Assembly (NCBI RefSeq): GCF_964355755.1 | Contig: NC_092674.1 | Coordinates: 21,790,001 to 21,850,000 of the forward strand | Direction: 5' to 3' | From: Antedon mediterranea | Lineage: Eukaryota; Echinodermata; Crinoidea; Comatulida; Antedonidae | DNA length: 60,000 bases | Shown here: piece after piece, positions 37,701 through 49,700 of the stretch | Numbering within the stretch: the first letter of the stretch is position 1 | How the letters are laid out: each line of letters begins with the position of its first letter | Translations under genes and position numbers: made by a program | Notes under the pieces: generated by a model | Databases searched by the model: none | What the model saw: only the letters and a program-made list of their open reading frames with translations | What the model was told of the DNA's origin: nothing

Positions 37701-40700
37701 AATGTGATAATCACGATTAAAATTTTTTTCCGGAAGCTATTGGATTGTAAATACGAAATTATGTAAAAATGTTGCCAATCGGAATTCTTCTACACGCTAA
37801 TACGTTGTTGCTGAGATAATTTCCTTTCGGAATTGCTACCTTCGCGTTTCATTTTAAAACCGTCAACATGTTAAAAATTGCAATAAATAGCGGGTCCCGT
37901 AATTTCACCTATTCTACACTGTATGTGATATGGATACAGATTATACTGTGTATATACTATATATGAATTTAAATAATAAAATTCAGCAATAACAACATAT
38001 CATATTCTTCAGTTCAGGTCATAATGGCAACGTGAACACTTCCTTTTGTCCTTAACCTATCCCCTTAATGTTAATGTTGCACCACTTGCGCGGCGGATAA
38101 CCAAACTCGTCAAAGTGACGAGTTAAGTTACATGTCTAGTTAATTGATTAATTCTTGATATGTTAAATGGCATAATGAAATGTATACTGAAAAAAGGCCA
38201 AATACATAGAATTTAAGCAATGGTACACATCTCATAAAATACGTAATCAAAATTACACTGAATGAAATACTACTATAATAATGCAATGAGAACCCACTAT
38301 GGTAAATAATCGTAAACTTTTGTAATTTATATCCACTATATGGATTTATATAAATATAGTTATAGGGAACTACCTTTATAACAGTGGTTCATGACTAATA
38401 CTTCACATAACAATAGATTCATAATATTAAAACAATTACTGGAAAAATTATAAATACAGAGAACACTAAGTTAAAAGAAAGAAAGTAGGCCTACTTGGGA
38501 ATGTAATCCTTCACTATATGGATATGATACACCTAATAATAATAATGTATTAAGTCAAGTCAAGTCAAGTCAAGTCAAGTCAAGTATCATTTATTATCAT
38601 TTGTTTTAGGAAAAACATAGAAATTCTGTTTGCTCTGTTGGCGGAGCACAATATCCAACGGACACAACACGAACTCAAAAACAAAAACATTACAAAAAAA
38701 AGTCTACATCATATTTAAGGCTCTAATAGATCCTGGAAAGAAACTATTTGTAAATCGTGCCTTATTGGCCTTAATAGAACGAAATCGCCGACCGCTGCGC
38801 ATCAACTGGAACATACTAGAGGCCGGATGAAAATGATCATCTTTGATAGCCACTGCCTTTTTCAGAAGACGATCCGAAAATATGTTCTCCAAAGGCAGTT
38901 GTGTAGATCCAATTATACGCGATGCGGTCTTGACTATTCTATTTAGGTCACGCTTTTCATTTTCGGTAGCGCTACCGAACCATACCGTTAAAGAATACGT
39001 TATTACACTCTCTATAACTGACCTATAGAAGGACGACATTATTTCAGAGTTTATACCAAATGATTTAAGTCTACGTAGAAAGTAGATTCTTCTTTGGGCC
39101 TTTCTAATAATGTTACGTGTGTTAATATGCCACTTCAGATCATTTGAAATATAAATACCCAAGAATTTAAATTCTTCTACAAACTCAACTGATATACCAT
39201 TAATAAATATTGGATATTTGACATTAAGTGATTTACGGAAATCAACAACCATTTCTTTAGTCTTAGATACATTCAAGAACAGATTTTTTTCGTTACACCA
39301 GTCTACAACTCGTTTAACTTGGTTGCGATAATTAGACTCATCACTGTCATCATTGATTAGACCTACAATGGTAGTATCATCCGCAAATTTGAAGAAAACG
39401 CTCCCCAAATTGTTTCAACATGTTACGGTTGCTGACATATTGGTGGCATACTTCACACTACAATATAAATATAGTAATAACAATTACTGGTAAAATAGTT
39501 AATACACATACATAAGGAAATATAGGTATTTTTAAGTACTTGGGTGGGTAATACTTATTGCTTAATAATTTTTAAGTTCGCGTTCATATGTTCTTTCATT
39601 GAATGAAGTGAGCCCTCTGTTGTTTATAGACAAAAATTGATTTCATATCCATAAATTAAGCAATAATATTTTTTTTATTTAGTCAATTTAAAGGCCTGTG
39701 AAATAGGACAAATCAATTCTTATATTCAGGGGCGCACCCAAACAATTGTCCGTTTTATTGATATCTCATAAAAATATAATAAAATTGTTAGTCTTACAAA
39801 ATAATTAAATTATTATGTGGAATTTATGCATAACAATGGAACATAAAAATTGATTTAATAACGACAAAGTTTGTCAAATATTATGCTACTACTGGTGTAC
39901 TATACATGAATATTGGTCCTACTGACATAGCATGCAAGGCCGTAAAGCAAGATGCTTTAAATATAATTATATACAATATAGACGATCTGTGCAGGGGAAT
40001 TGGGGTGGGTGGTGAAAATTAAAAAATTTCAGACGAGGCTATAGCGCCTTGTCTTTCTCATGCTGGCTACATCCCTGGCACCGCATTTATTTAGTAACTA
40101 CTAAGAAAAGTAACATGCTGTTTACACTGTAAACATAAGAATGTCTCATATGCATTTCAAATTGAATTTACAATTAATAAATTACACATTTTGTAGTGCA
40201 GTGACACAGGTACATTTGTGCACTGTTTTCACTCTTAAGCTCTGTCTCAACTATCAAACTTTATGTGACAAGAAAATGTGCCCATACTGTATATAGACAT
40301 GATAATGTCATATCACCACCATATTTGGACATATCACTACGCTATTTGGGAGCATCACACTTTACCGTTGCCTAATGTTTTGCATTTATCCGATTCCTCA
40401 GCCCCACATTTTTACCAGTAATCAGTCACAGAAGTATAGTCACAATAAAACTAAACGAAAGAAATTAAGCAACAGCAAAATTTGCAGACATTTTTTTAAT
40501 ACATGTAAAGTATTACAAATACGTCGTAATAGATTCCACTGATTGGTTAGGCATTAGCTTATGTTTGGGATTAAGATGTAAATCTTGCTATAATAAAAGG
40601 GTATTTCTAAAACTAGGTCAAAAACCTTAAAAAAGATATTAGAAATTGTGGCCCACCACATCCATCTCCTCCCAGCACCCAACTCTTGAGTATAGATTAC

Positions 40701-43700
40701 TTAAAGATGTTTGATTCATATAATAATATAAGTAGTTCTTTGATAGTAAACCAATAAAACTTACGTTGGCAAGAAGAAGAAGAAAAAGAAGAAATGTTTT
40801 CATTATGTTTGATTCAGTTTATTTAGGTGTTTAGGTGTTATTTTTAGGTTGAATGTTTAGGTGTTTAGTTGAATGTTCAGGTTAAATGTTTAGGTGCTTA
40901 GATGTTTGATTCAATTTATTTAGGTGTTTAGGTTGAATGTTTAGGTGTTTAGGTTACTTAAAGACGTTTGATTCAGTTTATTTAGGTGTTTAGGTTGAAT
41001 GTTATAGGTTAAATATTTAGGTGTTTGGGTTGAATGTTTAGGTGTTGCCTAATTATTTTAGGAATTAGGTTCAGTTGGGCCTGATGGTCTAGGCATGGGC
41101 CCGATCTGACAGCATCTCAAAAATCTTTTGTATTAATTAATATGTGACCATGTCTGTTTTCAGGACCAGATGACGAATATGAAATAATACCAAGTAAGTT
41201 TTTATCGGTTACAACCAAGGCTTATTGATGGTGATAATAGGATTATTAAAAATAATATTTACATTGATATTTTCCTTGAATTAATAATTAATATTTAACC
41301 TTTTATTTGTGCCTTATTTTTTTGTTGGTTTTGGTGATGGGTTAGATTGATTTAAGATATTGTGTTAAATGTATATTACAATGTGCAATTCTAGTTCCTG
41401 CGATCACCATATTAATTTGACTACTTTTTGAACTATTTTTCCCCTCAATGTTTCTGCTATTAAATACCCTTAAATTAGTGATTTCAACTTTACAGCAGTT
41501 ATTATGGAATTTAACTATGACTAAGTAGTTTTTCATTTTTTTAATAAAATGTATTTTAGAAAATGGGTTTCAATATAATATCCAATCATAACTTTATTTA
41601 TATTATTCTTACTAATTTATTTCTTTCAGATGTTTTATTTTGTATAAGTAGTTATAAATATTAGGTTTATTATATCATGTATATAATGTTATATAAACAC
41701 TATTTAACTTATTTCATACTTTTAGTTGTATTGCCATTTTTTTTTGTCTAATATCGAAGTAGGCCTACCCAAATTTTCTTTAGTGCATGTAATTACATTT
41801 GCTAGTGGATCGATAATCATCAACAAACTCAAATTGCTGTTTCCTTTTTTTATTTCACAAAAGAACCAGCAATGAATAAGAAACAAGCATTTGATGGCAA
41901 AACATTTTCATAAAATCAATAGGTATTGTTTTCATATTATTCGAATTTCAACCTAATAAACGTGAGAGTCAATTGGGTTGTTTTACAGTCTTTGAGAGCC
42001 AGTTTTACTCTTTCTAATGCTTTTGTTCCTTAAGGACAGTTGGAAGAAGCTGATTGGCCAATCAACAGGTTGATCATTAACCAATCACACACCTCCACCT
42101 TCTTCTTAACCTTCATTCAATTATTGATTGTTTTCCATGATATTTGACAACTCATGTTCATCAACCAGCTCTTTTGTTTGTTTTTATTTAACTTCATATG
42201 AGGATCTTTTGTTAATTTGAATTAAACACCTGCTTTTGTCAAACGAAATCATCATCATTTTGAGGACATGGACTTGAAGAGGAATATTACTCTTCCATTA
42301 AATCATTTGATAATTTTCTTCCTTTTATATTTACCTTCTATTTCTTATTTTAATTGAATTATTCAATGTAAAGACCATGTTTATAATTATTATGATATGA
42401 ACCCTTCAATAAAAAAGTAGAAGAAAATTATTATCAAATTACAAAAGTAATTTAATTTTTTTACGGCTCTTCTCTTTCATCATACTTGTTGGTAGTGTAC
42501 CTAGGTGATTGCCATCAAATCTCAAGGTCCAGGGTTCAATCCTGACCCAGCAACTCATGGCTGTTTGTACTCCACCTTTAAACCTCAAGTCGGACTTGAT
42601 ATTCAATTCAATTCAATTCAATTTCTTTATTGCTGCAAATGCCATCAAGGGCTAATATCGGCTTAAACATACTACATCATACAAACATACATATTTACAT
42701 TTAAAATTGTTGTTATCAATACTTTAGTTAGATTTCAAATTAAGTATGTATCTTATTCATCCTGTAAGTGACATTAGTTACCTGCTTTAGATGTGTATGA
42801 AATTTTTTTTAATAGTTAGTTCTACGATTTCATTCTGTGATACCATTAATTTTATTTCTGTGCCAAAAAATAATATTAATTTTTATATAATTATAATGGC
42901 TGATACGCTGCAACGGATTCAAGTCGTTGAAAAGCGAAAGCTCTCCATTAATGTTTTCACTCAGAAACATAGAATTACCAATATTATTGTTTGCGCCATG
43001 TGTGTGGTAGTTAATAAATTATCTTGGAAGAACATGAAGATGAATTTTATATGAAATTTGCTTTTAATTTACATTTTGAGTCAAAAAATCATCATCATTT
43101 CGAACCGTGTGTTTACATTATAAATTTAAGTTAATGTAAAGTGAAATGAAAATATGGATAGAATAGGAAACAATCTGACCGAATTATGATATCGAATAGA
43201 ATTTAATTTCATGATCAGCATTATATGTACATATAAATTTTATGGCTTGTAATTTTACCGTTATTAAACTAGGACTTTCATTGTTTGTAGTATTTCCACG
43301 GATATGTTGAAAATTTTACGATCTAGGTTCTATAATGGAGAACATTTTATCGTTTATTCTCTTTGAAAACAAAATAACTTTTCATTTTTCTTGTACAAGT
43401 CCTTGGATTTTAAACGTTTTCACTGTTTTTAATACTCCAGTCATTCATTTTTCCGTTTTAGCTGTTTGAAATATTGGGTTTATTGCGTGAATAAGTAAAT
43501 GACAAATTTAAAGTTCTGTTCAATTCATGCCTAGTAGCCCAATAGTTAATATTTACCGCCTTGGTATAAAGGAGAGCACCCTCTGTTAAACATGTTTCAC
43601 TATTATAACAAAATGTATTTACCGTATTAATAATATTAATAATATTAATAATGGTGCAAAACCTCCATATAAAGTTTGTAATGAATCATAGAAGCTTTAA

Positions 43701-46700
43701 ATAAATACTTCTAGAATATTGTTTTATGTCACTATTTCAAACACACATTTTCTGCACATAATTTTGTGTGAAGATTCTTGATAATGAATATAGCTTTCAT
43801 TGTGTCCTCTGCCGTACCGCTATGCCTTTGGCAGTAATCTAAACACATCTACTTTGAAAATGGAATCTGTTTTTTCTTCATACTGTATATAAGAAAATGA
43901 TCTCACTCGGATATCTAGGTTGCCGTACGAGTGTTAAAAAAACATAAAGATGGTATGATGTAGCGTAAAGTAATCGGCTTGATTCGTAATATCTGTAGAA
44001 GTTCTTTTTATGTTTTGTTTCCTTCGTCACTGTCAATTTATTTGATAAAATTCTTTACAAAATGATTGATAAGAAAATATGATATTTCAGTTTTTATTAA
44101 GATATCATAATTTATCTACATCAAATTGAATTTTCTCTTATATTTAATGATTTTTGCAATGCCTTGTATTTTGATATGTTTCCAGAAAATTTTATTTTTG
44201 TATTTTATTTGGCAGGTACATTTTTTTTAACTGAAGATGATTAAGTGGGGTGGTGGGGGAGGGGTTATGTATATTCAAACTAGAGCCATAGTGCACCATA
44301 TCACTCTTTGCATATTAGTTCAGTTTCCCAACTTTGCATATCATTTTGTAATAATGTTTTAATGTTCAGTGCCTCTGTATTTAGTTACATTAAAATCATG
44401 CACTGAATTGATTTTATAAAGTTAATCAATCATTTTATATCATTATTTTATCATAATTCATAAGGAACAATATCAAACATTCATCAACAGAAATTCATGA
44501 GATTATTATAATCAATTACAATTACATCAATACGAATATATCAGCAACAATCTCCATCATGTTTATCAGCAGTAGCATAATCATTAACTTTAATCATCAC
44601 TTTTAGTAGACATCATCATCACAATTATTAAACATCACTTTCAGTAGATATTGTTGTAATCATCATTATTATTATTATCACAATCATCATCATTATCACA
44701 ATCATTAATAAAAACAACATTCTTCAGTTTTTATCATAATCATTAATCATCACTTTTAGGTGATATCATCATCAATCATCATCATAATCAGTAATCAATC
44801 ACTTTTAGTTGATATCATCATCAATCATCATAATCAGTATTCAATCACTTTTAGGTGATATCGTCATCAATCATCATCATAATCAGTAATCAATCACTTT
44901 TAGTTGATATCATCATCAATCATCATAATCAGTATTCAATCACTTTTAGGTGATATCGTCATCAATCATCATCATAATCAGTAATCAATCACATTAGTTG
45001 ATATGATCAATCATCATCATAATCAGTAATCAATCACTTTAGTTGATATCATCATCAATCATCATAATCAGTAATCAATCACTTTTAGGTGATATCGTCA
45101 TCAATCATCGTCATAATCAGTAATCAATCACTTTTAGTAGATATCATCATCAATCATAATCATTAATCATCACTTTTAGTAGATATCATCATCAATCATA
45201 ATCATTAATCATCACTTTTAGTTGATCTCATCATCATCATCATCAATCATCATAATCATTAATCAGTCACCTTTAGTTGATATCATCATCATAATCATTA
45301 ATCATCACTAGTAGCACCAAAAATCTTTAGTTATCATAATCAAAGATCTTCATCACTGTAACCAACATTAGCACGGCTCAACTTGATATTTGGTGTACTT
45401 TTACTAACAGTAACATCGTCGTCGTTTTCTTTATTATTAGGTGATCATTTAGAAAATGATCACCTATTGTTATTGTATGAAATCTTTATTATTGGTTATC
45501 CGCAACTTAGTTGCAGGATAACCCATGTGATTGTAAATAATGCCCTAATCTTATTTTGTGTGCAAAGTTCTAACGTATGACGTGCACGTGGCGTTTGTCG
45601 TGCGGATAACTAACTCGTCAAAGTGACGAGTTTCATGTCTAGTTATTTTTTTTCTTTTTATTGTTTCTGTACACTATTTTGTGTAACAATTATCTCAAAA
45701 AGTTTAATGACAATGATTACCAAAATTTCAGAATATCTTTCAAATAATATAACTTAATCCTAATGAGCTTTCCAGCGTGATCACTCATCCGTGACGTCAT
45801 TTATACGCCATTTTGTGAAATCATATTATCAATCATATCTCCATAATTCATTATGACATATTAATGAAATTCACTACAGGTAAACTTCAGGTCAAGGGTA
45901 AAAATATTAGCAAATAAAAAGTTGCGCGTTTCAAGGTCATGCACGTGAAATCGCGAGTTAAAAATTTGAAATGCGCAAAATTAGGTTTTGATCAATTTAG
46001 AGCATGAATTAGGCCATTTGCGCGTTTCAAAAAATTACTGCGCAAAAATGCGTTTTTGTGCGCACGATTCTTAAAATGCGTAAAAAATAAAATTTGATGT
46101 ATAAATCACATTCTACTCACAATCCTTAGTACATTCACCAATTTTGAGTCCATTCCGACTTAAAATAACGCTATACGGGCACGTTAAAAATGACAAAATG
46201 CGCACACTAATTGTACAAAAGTGCAAAAAATGGTAAAAAATAAGGACTTTTTAAAATGAATATAACTCTTCAGAATGGCAGATGACCCCCAATTTTTTTA
46301 ACTTATTATGGAAGCCAATAAGATGTAGATACAAATGTATATACACATTAGACGTACAAAATGGTATGACGTCATCAAATGGCCACTTGAATTTAAAAAT
46401 TAGGAATTTTTTTCTTTTTGTGTGGGTTATCACATTCAATAGAGCGCATCTCCGTTATTTGAGCCCGATTTTCGCACAACTTTTAGTATGTGCTTGCTCA
46501 ATTAATTATTCTTTTAATGAGTTGTCAACATTTTTATTTTGATGACGTCATCACGCGTAAAAACTTGAATAACCTAGGTCGTGTAATTTCAGCTACACCA
46601 TACATTTGAATATCTTATAGCTCTTCAGAATTAAAGGTGACCTTGAAGATTATAACTTATTATGAAAGCTGATGAAATGTAGATATGAATTCATATTAAA

Positions 46701-49700
46701 ATTAAGCCTATCGGATGTTGTGATGTTATCATATGGCCAGTTGAAGTTAAAAAGTAGTTTTTAAATTTCTTTAGTCAAAGTTATACAAATTTCAAAGACC
46801 GCGCATTGCGCTTCTACGTGTCAAATTTTCTTCCAATCCTTATATTTATTTGCTCAATTCATTATCTTTCGAAATTGTCATCTTCGAGTTTATTTTGATA
46901 TATCCATCATACCAAAAAATTATAAGATGATGTGTGTCCCGTAATTTCACCTATGCTACACTGTATATAGATATACAGTATATACTGTATATTGTATATG
47001 GCATATATACCGGTAATAGGCACAACTCAACACTATACATATAATAGGATGGAATGTATCATCATTTTCCGATCGTATGATAACGTACGTGCATGTTTAT
47101 AACAAATTATTTTCAGTAATTAATTAATTAATGTCAATAAAATGATAAAAATGATCACCTATAATTCGTCAAAGTGACGAATTAAATTCTAGTTCTTCAT
47201 TATGATTGTATACACTATTTCATATTTTTTCAGCTGTTAAAATTGGATTTTGAAATCATTGATGGCAAGTCAGTAGAAAAGGGGTATGTTTTTTATCTTT
47301 GAAGTTGAAGAATGGGTTGTTTACATGTATCAATTTTCATTAATATGATCCAAACATTATGACCATAATTTAAATATGTTGTTCTTATAAATGTTGTTTG
47401 TGTTATTAAATTCTGTTTATTGATACAGTTCTGCAAGTATAGAACAAATTGAAAAAGATGTTATAAAGCAGTATCTTACTGAAATGACAAAACAACTTGG
47501 TGGTATGGAAGACATATTCAATAAGGTACAGTAAGTGCTTTATTTCCAGCCAATTCACTATGAGGATACTGTAGGACATTTTTTAGTCCTGATTACTTCT
47601 TAATATCAATCAACATAATTTCATAATGGCAATACTGTACAGTAAATATACTATGTTTGGTTTTGGCCCTTTGCATTATGTTTAAATTTGCGTATCCGGA
47701 TATTCACCCCCTGGACATTTACCACCCGGAAAACTACCCCCCGGACAACCACCACCTGGACCACTACCCCCTTAGGACAACTACCCCTTTAGGACAACTA
47801 CCCCTTTAGGACAACTACCCCCCGGACAAATACCCCCGGACAACTACCCCCTTAGGACAACAACCCCCTTAGGACAACTACCCCCCGGACAACTACTCCC
47901 CGGACAATTACCCCCTAGGAACAATTACCCCCCGGACAATTACCCCCCGGACAATTACCCCCCGGACAACTACCTCTGACACAATACTCCCCGTAGGACA
48001 ACTACTTCCTGGACAATACTCCGAGGGCAAATAATCTTTTAGGACAACTACCTCCGTAGGACAACTAACCCCTGGACAACTAACCCCCGGACAATTGCCC
48101 CCTAGGAACAATTACCCCCGGACAATTACCCCCTAGGAACAATTACCCCCTGACAACCCCCCCCCCCCCCCCCCCCGGGTAATTACCCCGCGGACAACTA
48201 CCTCTGACACAATACTCCCCGTAGGACAACTACCTCCTGGACCTGGACAATACTCCGAGGGCAAATAATATTTTAGGACAACTACCTCCGTAGGACAACT
48301 AACCCCTGGACAACTACCACCCAGAAAACTATCCCTTTAGAACAACTACCCCCCCGGACGGACAACACCACCCAGACCATTCAACAACCTGACTCTGCAA
48401 CAGTGTATAATAGGAATTAATAACTATATTTTAATTCGTTACTTTGACGAATTACTATTCATTATTGTAAACAATAGTAAAAGATTGAACATAAATATAT
48501 CCTGGTTTAAACTGAAGATTGTCACACATGATCATAGGATAGTCGAACGTATTATATAGTACTCCCTGTATTTACTGTAAAGACTGGGTTCGCTAATAAT
48601 AATAATAATGTTTGCGTCAGGACAATGCTTCGATAACCACTGGTCTTAAAAGAATTAATTTTTGTCTCAAATTTGTCATATAGGCCTATGTATTTTTGTA
48701 CACTTGAAGAATAATATCACTTTTGATATTTGACCTCAATGTTCACTCACCGAATAAACGGCGATCTTTAAATAAATTCCCCTCAAATAAACGGTGATCA
48801 TGTCACTCCCATAAAACATCATATGGAATTAATAATCGGCGTCTATTTCCATTAGATTATACCCCCTCCCATTGAATAAACAACTTTCTTCCAATAAATG
48901 TCCACCTAAAAACCACCTAAACAATAAACAGCCCAGGCCGTTTTGTCAATAAATACGGTACTTTAAATCTAGCACATCTAGGGTCTAGCGTGCTGTTAAA
49001 CAGAATAATCGGTTAAAAACGGGTGTTTCGAAACTAGAGATCCGAGACCCAATACGAAAAGGGAGACCTAAATATACGAAAAGAGAGACCCACGTACGAA
49101 AAGGGAGACCCCACTATACGAAAAGAGAGACCCTATTATACGAAAAGGGAGACCTAAATATACGAAAAGGGAGACCCAAATATACGAAAAGGGAGACCCC
49201 ACTATACGAAAAGAGAGACCACACTATACGAAAAGGGAGACCCTAATATACGAAAAGGGAGACCCAAATATAGGTCTCCCTTTTCGTATTGGGTCTCGTG
49301 TCAGGTCTCTGGTCTCGGGTCTCTAGTTTCGAAACACCCGTTAAAAACAGATGATTTCATTTTTACAGAAACCGTTTGTCTACTTTTGGATTGGGGGGGG
49401 GGGGGGTAGTTGACCGGGGGGTAGTTGACCGGGGGGTAGTTGACCGGGGGGTAGTTGACCGGGGGGTAGTTGACCGGGGGGTAGTTGACCGGGGGTTAGT
49501 TGACCGGGGGTTAGTTGACCGGGGGTTAGTTGACCGGGGGTTAGTTATCCGGGGGGTAGTTATCCTAAGGGGGTAGTTGTCCTAAGGGGGTAGTTGTCCG
49601 GGGGGTAGTTGTCCGGGGGGTTGTTGTCCTAAGGGGGTAGTTGTCCTAAGGGGGTAGTTGTCCGGGGGTAGTTGTCCAGGGGGTAGTTGTCCGGGGGGTA

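Larger units (their letters stand above)
31435..47233 (+). other. 15.8-kb intron of the CXorf38-like gene
   Basis: Bounded by a GTAAGA donor at 31435 and a TTTTTTCAG acceptor at 47233, both phase 0. It carries the 13-bp motif cluster, two LINE fragments, a LINE tail, a SINE, Helitron-like elements and minisatellites listed separately. Stretches 33961-35450, 35880-36620, 39411-40230, 41061-42470 and 43060-44450 hold nothing I recognise. Confidence 0.7.

Noticed and set aside
41164-41193. 30-bp micro-exon (acceptor TTTTCAG, donor AAGTAAGT) encoding PDDEYEIIP
   Set aside because: It needs entry and exit phase 1, whereas the flanking exons at 31434 and 47234 join directly in phase 0 and agree with CXorf38 continuity. 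It might be alternative or cryptic.
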